From contig DASVCS010000015.1 in NCBI GenBank assembly GCA_036381495.1, positions 8,900-72,899 of the forward strand: DNA of 64,000 bases. The letters are read 5' to 3'. Source of the stretch: DASVCS01 sp036381495 (GTDB taxonomy: Bacteria > Gemmatimonadota > Gemmatimonadetes > Longimicrobiales > RSA9). Under the pieces are notes generated by a model that made no database searches, was not told the DNA's origin, and saw nothing but the letters and a program-made list of their open reading frames with translations. Shown piece after piece: positions 7,316 through 15,815 of the stretch; positions within the stretch are counted from its first letter, which is position 1, and the number at the start of each line of letters is the position of its first letter. Position numbers and translations under genes: made by a program.

Positions 7316-9355
7316 ATGATGTTTCCGGTTCGTTTGCGGCAGCGCGCCGCCGGCTCCTGGCTGTTGCTGTGCGCGCTGTCCCTTCCCCTCCCTCTCGCGG
7401 CGCAGACCCATGCCGGCACGACCGATGGCTGGACCCCGGCGCTGAGCATGCGCTACCGGACGATCCAGGGCACGGCCGTTTCTCCCGATGGCGAGCGCGT
7501 GGCGTACGTGGTGCGCGAGCCGGTGATGGAGGGGGATCAGTCGGAGTGGCGGAGCCAGATCTGGCTCGTCGCGGCGGATGGCAGTCGCAACGTCCAGTAC
7601 ACGCGGGGCGAGGAATCGGCGAGTTCGCCGAGCTTCTCGCCCGACGGCCGGCTGCTGGCGTTCACGTCGTCGCGTTCCGGCGAGAGGCAGGTCTGGATCC
7701 TCCCGGTCGACGGCGGCGAGGCGTGGCAGCTCACGGATGCCGAGAGCGGCGTGTCGTCGTTCCGCTGGTCGCCGGACGGCGCGCGCATCGCCTACACCAT
7801 GCGGGATCCGGAGACGGAGGCCGAGAAGAAGGCGAAGGAGGAGAAGCGCTACGTCATCGTGGTCGACCAGGACTTCAAGTACAACCACCTGTACGTGGTC
7901 GACCTCGAGCCGGACACCGCGGGTGAGCGTGAGGCGCGGCGGCTGACCGAGGGCGCGTTCCACGTCACGTCGTTCGACTGGTCCCCGGACGGACGCTCGA
8001 TCATCTTTGCGCGCCAGCCGGATCCGCGGCTCGACACGGGGTACCGCTACGGCGACATCGCGGTGGTCTCGGTCGAGGGTGGTGCGCCGAAGCCGCTCGT
8101 GACGTGGGATGGCGTGGACGGCGACCCGCTCTACTCCCCCGACGGCCGCTGGATCGCCTTCGTCTCGACCGGCGAGCGCCCGGAACCGGTGGGGCTGGGC
8201 GACGTGTACGTGGTGCCCGCGGAGGGCGGCGCGCCGCGGAGGCTCGCGGAGACGCCGGACCGCAACGCGCGCTTGATCGGGTGGTCCGCCGATGGCGAGA
8301 GCGTCTACGTCACGGAGCCGGTCGGGACCACGCGGCAGGTCCTCGCCGTGCCGCTGGACGGGAGCCCGGTCCACGCCGTAACGGAAGGCGAGGGCGTCTT
8401 CGGCTCCGTCTCGATCGCCGCCGACGGCTCGCGGATGGCGTTCACCTTCGAGACGCCCGCTACGCCGGCGGACGTCTACATCTCGCCCGTGGCCGATTTC
8501 TCCATGACGCGCCTCACTGACGTGAACCGCGACATCCCGCGTCCACCGATGGGCCGGACCGAGCTGGTCCACTGGACGTCCAAGGACGGCACGCCGGTCG
8601 AAGGCCTGCTGACCTATCCGGTCGGCTACCGCGAGGGCCAGCGGGTCCCACTGATCCTCAACGTGCACGGCGGCCCGGCGGGCGTGTTCACGCAGTCGTT
8701 CACCGGCGGGCCGAGCATCTACATGCTCCAGTACTTCGCGCAGGAGGGCTTCGCCGTCCTGCGGCCGAATCCGCGCGGGAGCACCGGTTACGGCAAGGAG
8801 TTCCGGTACGCCAACGTCGAGGACTGGGGCTACGGCGACTTCGAGGACCTGATGAGCGGCGTGGACCACGTCATCGCGATGGGCGTGGCGCATCCGGACA
8901 GCCTGCTGCTGATGGGGTGGAGCTACGGCGGCTACATGACGTCGTTCGCGGTGACGCGGACGGATCGCTTCAAAGCGGCGAGCATGGGTGCCGGACTTCC
9001 GGACCTGATCAGCATGGTGACGACGACGGACATCGGTCGCTACCTGGAAGCGCACATGGGCGGCCCGTTCTGGGAGGACTACGAGACCTACCAGAAGCAT
9101 TCGGCGATCTACCACATCGAGGACGTGCACACGCCGACGCAGGTGATTCACGGCGCGGAAGACCTGCGGGTGCCGTTCACGCAGGGGCAGGAGTTCTACC
9201 GGGCGCTGCGCCGCCTGGGCGTACCGACCGAGATGATCGTGCTGCCGCGCACGCCGCACGGGCCGCGCGAGCCGAAGCTGCTCATGGAGGTCTCGCCGCG
9301 TATCCTCGCATGGTTCACGAAGCACCTGCGTGGGGGCGGCGTGGCGGTGAATTGA
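7316..9355 (+). CDS. Secreted S9 prolyl-oligopeptidase-family peptidase
   Basis: 679 residues with a signal peptide (RAAGSWLLLCALSLPLPLAA, cut near AQT). Residues about 45-420 form a TolB/WD40-like beta-propeller with repeated SPDG motifs (VSPDGERVAYV, FSPDGRLLAF, WSPDGARIAY). The C-terminal alpha/beta-hydrolase carries the triad Ser536 (GWSYGGYM), Asp616 (HGAEDLRVPF) and His648 (RTPHGPREPK). It belongs to the acyl-aminoacyl peptidase/dipeptidyl-peptidase branch (S9C) and probably degrades peptides in the periplasm. It stands alone, with a 9-bp-stem hairpin immediately after the stop. All catalytic residues are present. Confidence 0.95.
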   Translation: MMFPVRLRQRAAGSWLLLCALSLPLPLAAQTHAGTTDGWTPALSMRYRTIQGTAVSPDGERVAYVVREPVMEGDQSEWRSQIWLVAADGSRNVQYTRGEESASSPSFSPDGRLLAFTSSRSGERQVWILPVDGGEAWQLTDAESGVSSFRWSPDGARIAYTMRDPETEAEKKAKEEKRYVIVVDQDFKYNHLYVVDLEPDTAGEREARRLTEGAFHVTSFDWSPDGRSIIFARQPDPRLDTGYRYGDIAVVSVEGGAPKPLVTWDGVDGDPLYSPDGRWIAFVSTGERPEPVGLGDVYVVPAEGGAPRRLAETPDRNARLIGWSADGESVYVTEPVGTTRQVLAVPLDGSPVHAVTEGEGVFGSVSIAADGSRMAFTFETPATPADVYISPVADFSMTRLTDVNRDIPRPPMGRTELVHWTSKDGTPVEGLLTYPVGYREGQRVPLILNVHGGPAGVFTQSFTGGPSIYMLQYFAQEGFAVLRPNPRGSTGYGKEFRYANVEDWGYGDFEDLMSGVDHVIAMGVAHPDSLLLMGWSYGGYMTSFAVTRTDRFKAASMGAGLPDLISMVTTTDIGRYLEAHMGGPFWEDYETYQKHSAIYHIEDVHTPTQVIHGAEDLRVPFTQGQEFYRALRRLGVPTEMIVLPRTPHGPREPKLLMEVSPRILAWFTKHLRGGGVAVN

Positions 9356-9358
9356 GGG

Positions 9359-9379
9359 GGCGGCGCCGTTGGCGCCGCC
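9359..9379 (+). terminator. Hairpin after S9 peptidase gene
   Basis: Perfect 9-bp arms GGCGGCGCC (9359-9367) and GGCGCCGCC (9371-9379) with a GTT loop, four nt after the stop codon. No T-run follows; a G-rich repeat tract follows instead. Its position favours a terminator. Confidence 0.55.
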
Positions 9380-9380
9380 G

Positions 9381-9425
9381 GGCTGGGGCTGGGGCTAGGG
9401 CTAGGGCTAGGGCTGGGGCTGGGGG
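9381..9425. repeat. (GGGCTA)n / (GGGGCT)n tract, copy 2
   Basis: About seven hexamers, GGGGCT at both edges and GGGCTA in the middle, directly after the S9 terminator hairpin. It has the same composition and orientation as the tract at 21733-21778 and is likewise followed by the GTTTAC module. Confidence 0.85.
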
Positions 9426-9426
9426 T

Positions 9427-9550
9427 GCCCGGGAGGGGGTGCGGTGGAGGGGAGGAAGGCCCGGGTATGACCGACAGCGGTGGGAGCGGGCTGGGAACGG
9501 CCGGGAGCGGGAGCGGGAACGTTTACGTTTACGTTTACGGGAGCGGGATG
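9427..9550. repeat. GTTTAC-module dispersed repeat, copy A
   Basis: Starts GCCCGGGAGGGGGTGCGGTG, continues with GGAGGGGAGGAAGGCC, GGGAACGGCCGGGAGCGGGA, and ends in three GTTTAC units and GGGAGCGGGA. The same blocks in the same order occur at 21779-21890, and the last part at 15461-15515. It fills most of the 300-nt gap before the gamma-glutamyltransferase gene. No coding function is apparent. Confidence 0.8.
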
Positions 9551-9656
9551 GGGGCGGCCGGGGGCGGGGTGCGGGACGCGCGCGCGCTCGCGCACGGGAG
9601 GGGCTGGGGGCGGCGGGGATCCAACGGGAAATCGCATGAACATCCGCGAGGGAGGG

Positions 9657-11531
9657 ATGATGAAGCACAGCGCGAGGATGATGCTGGTCGCCGCGGGGTT
9701 CGGCCTGTGCGCGGCGCTCGGGGCGCCGCCGGGGCTGGAGGCGCAGCAGACGGCCAAGCCGGTGCTGCATGGGAAGCACTGGGTGGCGATCACGGGGAAG
9801 CCGCTGGGGGCGACGGCGGGTGCGATGATCTTCCAGCGCGGCGGCAACGCGGTGGATGCGGCGTGCGCGATGCTGGCGGCCGTATCCACGATGTGGGACG
9901 TGCTGAGCTGGGGCGGCGAGACGCAGGCGCTCATCTACAACCCGCACACGGGCGAGGTGATCGGCATCAACGCGCTGGGCGTGGCGCCGACGGGCGCGAC
10001 GGCGGAGTTCTTCCGGGAGAAGGGGATGCGCTACCCGCCGGAGTACGGCCCGCTGGCGGCGGTGACGCCGGGGACGCCGGGCGGCCTCATGACGATGCTG
10101 GCCGAGTGGGGCACGATGTCGCTCGCGGACGTGCTCGCGCCGGCGATCGAGATGGCCGAGGGCTACCCGATCGAGGCGCAGACGGCCAACAGTATCGAGC
10201 GGGAAAAGGAGCGCATCAAGCAGTGGCCGTACTCGAAGGCGCTGTTCCTGCCGCACCTCGGGGAGGAGCGCGAGGCGCCGTACCCGGGCGAGGTCTTCCG
10301 CCAGCCGGACCTGGCGGCCACGCTCCGGAAGCTGGTCGAGGCCGAGCAGGAGGCGCTGGCGCAGGGGAAGAGCCGGAAAGAGGCGATCTACGCCGCGTAC
10401 GACCGGTTCTACAAGGGCGACATCGCCCGCGAGATCGTGCGCAGCGTCCGTGAACAGGGCGGCCTCTTCACGATGGAGGACCTGGCGAACTGGCAGGTGC
10501 ACATCGAGAAGCCGGTGCACACGAACTACAAGGGGATCGAAGTCTACAAGCTGACGCACTGGATCCAGGGGCCGGTGCTCCTCCAGATGCTGAACATGCT
10601 CGAGAACTTCGACCTGAAGGCGATGGGCTACAACAGCGCGCGCTACATCCACACGCTGTATCAGGTCATGAACCTGGCGTTCGCGGACCGGGACTTCTAT
10701 TACGGCGACCCGTACTTCCCGCCGGAGGAGCCGATCGAGGGGTTGCTCTCGAAGGAGTATGCGAAGCAGCGGATCCAGGAGATCGACTGGGAGCGCAACG
10801 ATCCGAACGCGGCGCCGGGCGACCCGTACCCGTTCCAGGGCGGGACGAATCCGTTCCTGGACCTGCTCGAGCAATGGAAGCGCCCGACCACGGTGTCGCT
10901 CGGTGCGTGGACCCCGGAGGCGCTGCGCGAGTTCGACGAGGCGTTCTACGCGGGGACGACGTCGATTCAGGCGGCGGACGAGGAGGGCTGGGTCGTGTCC
11001 GTGACGCCGAGCGGCGGGTGGGTCCCCGCGGTCATCGCGGGCCACACCGGTGTCGGCTTGAGTCAGCGTATGCAGGCGTTCGTGGTGGAAGCGGAAGACG
11101 GCCCGTACAACGTGGTCGAGCCGGGGAAGCGCCCGCGCGCCACGCTGACGCCGAGCCTGGCGTTGAAGGATGGCAAGCCGTTTCTCTCGTTCGCGGTCCA
11201 GGGCGGCGACAGCCAGGACCAGAACCTGCTCCAGTTCTTCCTGAACGTGGTCGAGTGGGGGATGAACGTACAGGAGGCGGCCGAGGCGGCGAACATCAAC
11301 AGCTTCCAGATGCACAGCTCGTTCGGCCAGCACGAGTCGGTGCCGGGACGGTTGCTGCTGAACGAGGCGACGCCGCCGTGGGTGCGCAGCAAGCTGCGGG
11401 AGATGGGGTACCGGCTGACGTTCGACGACCGCACCTCCGGGCCGATCAACGCGATCTACTTCGACCGCGAGCACGGGACGTTCTGGGGCGGCTCGAGCAA
11501 TCACGGCGAGGATTACGGGATCGCCTGGTAG
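9657..11531 (+). CDS. Gamma-glutamyltransferase-family Ntn hydrolase (secreted)
   Basis: About 624 residues. The start is taken at 9657 or 9660, beside GGAGGG; ATG 9636 is an alternative. A signal peptide (ARMMLVAAGFGLCAALGAPP) precedes the mature chain. Large-subunit motifs are GATAGAMIFQRGGNAVDAAC and AAVTPGTPGGLMTML. The autoprocessing site is GTTSIQAAD with Thr434 as predicted nucleophile, then PSGGW, RPRATLTPSLALKDG, AVQGGDSQDQ and a closing GGSSNHGEDYGIAW. The family cleaves gamma-glutamyl bonds such as in glutathione after self-cleavage into two chains. Many members of this environmental subgroup have unproven substrates. No partner gene is adjacent. Confidence 0.93.
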   Translation: MMKHSARMMLVAAGFGLCAALGAPPGLEAQQTAKPVLHGKHWVAITGKPLGATAGAMIFQRGGNAVDAACAMLAAVSTMWDVLSWGGETQALIYNPHTGEVIGINALGVAPTGATAEFFREKGMRYPPEYGPLAAVTPGTPGGLMTMLAEWGTMSLADVLAPAIEMAEGYPIEAQTANSIEREKERIKQWPYSKALFLPHLGEEREAPYPGEVFRQPDLAATLRKLVEAEQEALAQGKSRKEAIYAAYDRFYKGDIAREIVRSVREQGGLFTMEDLANWQVHIEKPVHTNYKGIEVYKLTHWIQGPVLLQMLNMLENFDLKAMGYNSARYIHTLYQVMNLAFADRDFYYGDPYFPPEEPIEGLLSKEYAKQRIQEIDWERNDPNAAPGDPYPFQGGTNPFLDLLEQWKRPTTVSLGAWTPEALREFDEAFYAGTTSIQAADEEGWVVSVTPSGGWVPAVIAGHTGVGLSQRMQAFVVEAEDGPYNVVEPGKRPRATLTPSLALKDGKPFLSFAVQGGDSQDQNLLQFFLNVVEWGMNVQEAAEAANINSFQMHSSFGQHESVPGRLLLNEATPPWVRSKLREMGYRLTFDDRTSGPINAIYFDREHGTFWGGSSNHGEDYGIAW

Positions 11532-11548
11532 GGGGCGGCCGATCCGGG

Positions 11549-12256
11549 CTACAACGGCTGGTCGAGGTCGGGGCGGTAGCGTGCGACGGCCCGGCGCGTG
11601 ATGGCGAAGGCGAAGAGCGCGGCGGCCGCGAGCGCCACGAGGAGCACGGAGGCCGCGGCGGGGAGCGCCCACGGCGGGATGGGGCCATCGCGGAGCGCTA
11701 CGGCGACGTCGGCGGGCCGGACGCGCTCGGCGATCCGGAGCAGCAGAATCACGGCGAGGGCGACGACGACGAGGGGCCAGCGGAGCAGTCGGGCGAACTC
11801 GAACGCGGCCGCCGCAGCGACCAAGACCCAGGAGGCGATGGAGAGCAGGAGCCAGAACCCCACGGTCGCGGCCGCGAGCAGCCCGCCGTGCAGGACGTCG
11901 AATGGTGTGGGCAGGTCGACCGCGGCCACGGCGATCCCAGCGAGCGCCGCCCCCGGCGCGAGCGCGAGTGCGGCGGCGGCGAACCGGGCCGCGGCGATTT
12001 CGCCGGCGGTCGCCGGCAGCGTGCACAGGAACTCGAGCGTGCGCTCCATCTTGTCGCGCACGATGGTCATCGGCGCGAGCAGGGTCGCGCCGATGGGCGT
12101 ACCGATGAAGGCCGCCAGCAGGTTTTCCGTCGATGCCTTCCCGAGCAGGATGAACAACGCGGCCAGCACGAGCGCGGCGCCCTGAACGCGGAGCACGGTT
12201 GGAGCAAGTCGCCGCAGCTCGAGGCCGAGGAGCGCCTTGAAGTGGCCCGCGCTCAT
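11549..12256 (-). CDS. ABC transporter permease (ABC-2-like), six-helix membrane protein
   Basis: 235 residues from ATG 12256, overlapping the ATPase stop as ATGA. After a short cytoplasmic N-terminus (AGHFKALLGLELRRLAPTVL) there are six hydrophobic segments, for example GAALVLAALFILLGKA, LLAAATVGFWLLLSIASWVL and AAASVLLVALAAAALFAFAI. It has no ATPase or recognisable substrate motif. The translational coupling to the ATP-binding gene makes the two a small exporter of the NosY/ABC-2 kind. Substrate unknown. Confidence 0.8.
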   Translation of the reverse strand: MSAGHFKALLGLELRRLAPTVLRVQGAALVLAALFILLGKASTENLLAAFIGTPIGATLLAPMTIVRDKMERTLEFLCTLPATAGEIAAARFAAAALALAPGAALAGIAVAAVDLPTPFDVLHGGLLAAATVGFWLLLSIASWVLVAAAAAFEFARLLRWPLVVVALAVILLLRIAERVRPADVAVALRDGPIPPWALPAAASVLLVALAAAALFAFAITRRAVARYRPDLDQPL

Positions 12257-13029
12257 CGGCCTTCGAGGAGCCCGTACAGCGCGCCCGCCACGGAGCCTTC
12301 CCGCGCGCGCAACGCTTCGAGCGTGGTGTCGGCGCAGAGGACGCCCTGTTTGAGGACGACCACCCGCTCCGCCAACCACTCGACATCTTCCAGGAGGTGC
12401 GTCGAGAAGAGGACGATGCGGTCGCCGCCCGGCGGGGCGCATTCGCGGATGATCTCGATGACTTCGCGGCGCACGACGGGATCGAGGCCGGAGGTCGGCT
12501 CATCGAGCAGGAGCAGCGGCGGCCGGTACGCTTCGGCCGCGACGAACGAGAGCTTGACCCGCATCCCCTTCGAGAGCGCGCCCAGCTTCACCTCGTCGCG
12601 GAGCCCGAGCCGCGCGAGGAGCGACCGCTCGTAGTCGCGGTCCCAGGTCGGGAAGAAGCGCCGCAGGAAATCGAGATGCTGTCGCACCGTCAACCACCGG
12701 TAGCCCAGCAGATCCTCAGGTACCAGCCCGATGCTCGTCCGGATCGCCGGGAGCGCGGACCGGACCTCGACGCCGTCGAGGTAGATGCCGCCGCGGTAGT
12801 CCGCGGCGAGCCGCCCGGCGATCGCCTTCAGGGTTGTGGTCTTCCCCGAGCCGTTGGGCCCGACCAGTGCGACCGCCTCGCCGCCGTGGAGGACGAGCGA
12901 CATCGGTTCGAGCGTAAAGAGCGGGTAAGTCACCGAGAAGGCGCGCAGCTCGAGGCGTCGCTCCACCGGATGCGGCGGGCTGGTCGTGGCCTCCCCCCTC
13001 ATCGTGGCGACCGTGGCCTCCGGTCTCAT
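12253..13029 (-). CDS. ABC transporter ATP-binding protein
   Basis: 258 residues. Walker A VALVGPNGSGKTTTLKAIAG is near residue 55. Next come EDLLGYRWLTVRQHLDFLRR, a variant signature LGALSKGMRVKLSF, Walker B LLLLDEPTSGLDP, and the switch histidine in VLFSTHLLEDVEWLAERVVV. It is typical of ABC-2 exporter ATPases (NosF/CcmA type). It forms an operon with the downstream permease through a 4-nt overlap. Start ATG 13029 is the longest; ATG 13002 (MRGEATTSPP) is equally possible, since residues before about 30 are not conserved. Confidence 0.93.
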   Translation of the reverse strand: MRPEATVATMRGEATTSPPHPVERRLELRAFSVTYPLFTLEPMSLVLHGGEAVALVGPNGSGKTTTLKAIAGRLAADYRGGIYLDGVEVRSALPAIRTSIGLVPEDLLGYRWLTVRQHLDFLRRFFPTWDRDYERSLLARLGLRDEVKLGALSKGMRVKLSFVAAEAYRPPLLLLDEPTSGLDPVVRREVIEIIRECAPPGGDRIVLFSTHLLEDVEWLAERVVVLKQGVLCADTTLEALRAREGSVAGALYGLLEGR

Positions 13030-13480
13030 GTGCCCATCGAGTTTCGTATCGGGTGCGCGATTCCGCCGAGCCGGATCGTGCTACGACACGCGCCGAGGAC
13101 CGGCTCGCGAGCTCGTCGTGTATGATCCGGTCGAAGCGGCGCGGCGGTGGCGGCCCGGCCCTCGAACCGCGCGACCAGGACGGCAACGGCCATCAAGATA
13201 GCGCTGCACGGGGCGCGGCGGCGAGCGTCGGCATGCGACCCCGGGTCGCGGATGGATGCGGGCCGTGGCGGCCGAGGGACGCCGAACCCTTGCTGCGCCG
13301 CAGGTTGCGCGGGGTCGTGCGGCGCGGTAACGTTCGCGGTTGCGCGCAAGCAGACCGTTCGATCGTGAGGAACCGCGTGGAGAGCGAAGTCGTCGTGGAT
13401 GCGCGCGCCGGTGGTTCGGCGCGCCGGGCGCGGTGCCCCGGCCGATCCGTGGGACCCGAGGCGCCGGCGGATCGGGTCGG
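13030..13480. other. Divergent intergenic region (ABC exporter / kup)
   Basis: About 450 nt. The kup frame is open upstream of 13481 but reads as arginine-rich, non-conserved sequence, so I leave it non-coding. I searched for a c-di-AMP (ydaO) riboswitch, which often precedes kup genes, and could not recognise its core. No clear promoter was found on either strand. Confidence 0.4.
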
Positions 13481-15424
13481 ATGACTCCGCAGGTCACGCT
13501 ACGGCGCCCGACGCAGCCGGCCGAGGCCGCGAGCGCCGCCAGCGCGCACGAAGGGGAGCCGCGCGGACGCTATCTGGTGATGCTCTCGCTGACGGCGCTC
13601 GGCGTCGTCTTCGGCGACATCGGCACCAGCCCGCTCTACGCGCTCCGGGAGTGCTTCTTCGGCGAGCACGCCGTGGCGGTGACGGCCGCGAACGTGCTAG
13701 GCGTGTTGTCGCTCATCTTCTGGGCGCTCATCCTGGTCATCTCGGTCAAATACCTGACGTTCATCCTGCGCGCGGACAACCGCGGCGAGGGCGGGATCCT
13801 GGCGCTGATGGCGCTGGCGCGCCCCGAGGCGCGGGGGACGCCGGCGCGTCTGCCGCGCCTTGCCGCTTTCGGCATCTTCGGCGCTGCGCTGCTCTACGGG
13901 GACGGGATGATCACGCCGTCGATCTCGGTACTCAGCGCAGTGGAAGGGCTCGAAGTCGCGACGCCGGTGTTCCGGCCATACGTGATCCCGATCACGGTCG
14001 GGATCCTGGTGGCGCTTTTCCTGTTGCAACGTCGCGGCACCGCAGGGGTCGGCGCGATCTTCGGTCCCGTCACGCTGGTGTGGTTCACGACGCTGGCGGG
14101 GCTCGGAATCCGGCAGATCATCCGCGAGCCATCGGTGCTCGCGGCGGTGAGCCCGCTGCATGCCGTCGACTTCTTCGTCCGCAACGGCGTCATCGGGTTC
14201 TTCGTGCTGGGCGCGGTCTTCCTGGTGGTGACGGGCGGCGAGGCGATGTACGCGGACATGGGCCACTTCGGGCGCCGCCCGATCCGGCTTGCCTGGTTCG
14301 GACTCGTCCTGCCGGCGCTGCTGCTCAACTATTTCGGCCAGGGCGCGCTCCTGCTGCACACGCCGGAGGCGGCGCACAACCCGTTCTACCGGCTCGCGCC
14401 GGGGTGGGCCCTGATCCCGCTGGTCGTGTTGGCGACGGCGGCGACGGTCATCGCGTCGCAGGCGGTGATCTCGGGCGCATTCTCGCTGACCATGCAGGCC
14501 GTGCAACTCGGGTTCAGCCCGCGCGTGCACATCGACCACACGTCGGCCGAGGAGTTCGGCCAGATCTACATTCCCGGCATCAACTGGACCCTGATGCTGG
14601 CGTGCATCGCGCTGGTCATCGGGTTCCGGACATCGAGCAACCTCGCGGCCGCGTACGGCGTGGCCGTGACCACCGACATGGTCTTCGCCTCGATCCTCTT
14701 CTTCGCGGTCCTCCGCGGCCGCTGGCGCTGGAGCGTGTGGGCCGCGCTCGCACTCGTCGGCGCGTTCCTGACCATGGACCTGTCGTTCTGGGGCGCGAAC
14801 ATCGTCAAGGTTCCCGATGGCGGCTGGGTCCCGCTCGCCGTCGCCGCCACGATCTTCACGCTCATGACGACGTGGAAGCGAGGCCGCGGGATCCTTGCCC
14901 GACGCCTGAACTCCACCTCCATTCCCTTCGATGCGTTCCTCGAGGGACTGATCGCGCACCCGCCGGTGCGCGTCCCCGGGACGGCCGTCTTCATGACCGG
15001 CAACCCCGGCGCCACGCCGCCGGCGCTGTTGCACAACCTCAAGCACAACCAGGTGCTGCACGAGCAGGTCGTCCTCCTCACCGTGGTGATGGAAGAGGTC
15101 CCGCACGTGCCTCGCTCCCGGCGCATGCAGCTCGAGGAGCTCGGCGGCGGCTTCTACCGCCTGACCGCGCGGTACGGCTACATGGAAGAGCCTGACGTGC
15201 CGAAGGTCCTCACGCAGGCCGGGCGCCTCGGCCTGCACACCGACCTCATGCGCACCACTTTCTTTCTCGGTCGCGAACACCTCATCGCCTCCCGCAAGCG
15301 GGGAATGGCCCTCTGGCGCGAAAAGCTCTTCGCACTCCTCACCCGCAACGCCACCAGCGCCACCGCCTTCTTCCGGATTCCGCCCAACCGGGTCGTCGAG
15401 ATGGGGATGCAGATCGAGATCTGA
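13481..15424 (+). CDS. kup: Kup-family potassium uptake permease
   Basis: 647 residues from ATG 13481; the KUP/HAK family is usually 620-650. After a short Ala-rich N-terminus comes the signature LGVVFGDIGTSPLYALRECF, and then about twelve transmembrane segments containing NRGEGGILALMALARPEARG, LYGDGMITPSISVLSAVEGL, TGGEAMYADMGHFGRRPIRL and NYFGQGALLL. A cytoplasmic C-terminal domain follows (VPGTAVFMTGNPGATPPALL, YGYMEEPDVPKVL). It imports K+ by proton symport. It is monocistronic and followed by the inverted-repeat-rich region at 15461-15560. Complete and normal. Confidence 0.97.
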   Translation: MTPQVTLRRPTQPAEAASAASAHEGEPRGRYLVMLSLTALGVVFGDIGTSPLYALRECFFGEHAVAVTAANVLGVLSLIFWALILVISVKYLTFILRADNRGEGGILALMALARPEARGTPARLPRLAAFGIFGAALLYGDGMITPSISVLSAVEGLEVATPVFRPYVIPITVGILVALFLLQRRGTAGVGAIFGPVTLVWFTTLAGLGIRQIIREPSVLAAVSPLHAVDFFVRNGVIGFFVLGAVFLVVTGGEAMYADMGHFGRRPIRLAWFGLVLPALLLNYFGQGALLLHTPEAAHNPFYRLAPGWALIPLVVLATAATVIASQAVISGAFSLTMQAVQLGFSPRVHIDHTSAEEFGQIYIPGINWTLMLACIALVIGFRTSSNLAAAYGVAVTTDMVFASILFFAVLRGRWRWSVWAALALVGAFLTMDLSFWGANIVKVPDGGWVPLAVAATIFTLMTTWKRGRGILARRLNSTSIPFDAFLEGLIAHPPVRVPGTAVFMTGNPGATPPALLHNLKHNQVLHEQVVLLTVVMEEVPHVPRSRRMQLEELGGGFYRLTARYGYMEEPDVPKVLTQAGRLGLHTDLMRTTFFLGREHLIASRKRGMALWREKLFALLTRNATSATAFFRIPPNRVVEMGMQIEI

Positions 15425-15460
15425 GATCAGGTTCGCGGGAACCGGTCAGTGTTACTGCAC

Positions 15461-15560
15461 GGGAACGGGAGCGGCGGCTGCGCCGCCTGGAGCGGGAACG
15501 TTTACGTTTACGGGAAACGGGAGCGCCCTCCGTGCCCGTAAACGTAAACGTTCCCGCTCC
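15461..15560. repeat. GTTTAC-module copy C with perfect 26-bp inverted repeat
   Basis: Bases 15467-15515 are identical over 49 nt to 21842-21890 (GGGAGCGGCGGCTGCGCCGC through GTTTACGTTTACGGGA). Here the module is mirrored: 15489-15514 is perfectly complementary to 15535-15560 (arms GGAGCGGGAACGTTTACG... and the reverse), around a 20-nt loop. The result is a very strong hairpin or cruciform 65 nt after the kup stop. It may act as a bidirectional terminator or be a repeat-specific rearrangement. Confidence 0.85.
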
Positions 15561-15760
15561 CGTTCCCGCTCCCGGAGGTCACCCCGAATCGCGCACGGTC
15601 CATGCGAACTTGATCTGAGGGAGCGGCGCAGTCGCGGCGCCTGTCCCTGCAAGCGTTGTCGCTGCCGTTCCCGATCCCGCCCGATCCCGTCGCGGCCAGA
15701 CGTAATTCGCCGAGCCGAGCCTGAAATTCGAGCGTCCTGTCCGGGTGTACCGCGGTGCGC

Positions 15761-15789
15761 TTGACACTTCGGTGTTTGTTCGGTATCCT
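15761..15789 (+). promoter_or_regulatory. Sigma-70-type promoter of the radical-SAM gene
   Basis: TTGACA (15761-15766), 17-nt spacer, TATCCT (15784-15789); the coding start is 26 nt further on, behind a GGAGGGGGAG ribosome-binding site. The spacer holds CTTC-N7-GTTC (ACTTCGGTGTTTGTTC). That is one base from the GTTC-N7-GTTC LexA box known in alphaproteobacteria. Damage control is therefore conceivable, but whether this phylum uses such a box is unknown to me. Confidence 0.75.
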
Positions 15790-15815
15790 GTCGGCGGAAT
15801 CAGCCGGAGGGGGAG

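Noticed and set aside
7052..9325. 757-codon open frame antisense to the S9 peptidase
   Set aside because: The sense frame has a complete signal peptide, propeller and catalytic triad; the antisense product has only low-complexity Arg/His content.
13200..13480. Possible c-di-AMP riboswitch before kup
   Set aside because: Such riboswitches are common before kup genes, but I could not recognise the conserved core or pairing here. A covariance search (ydaO-yuaA model) would decide.
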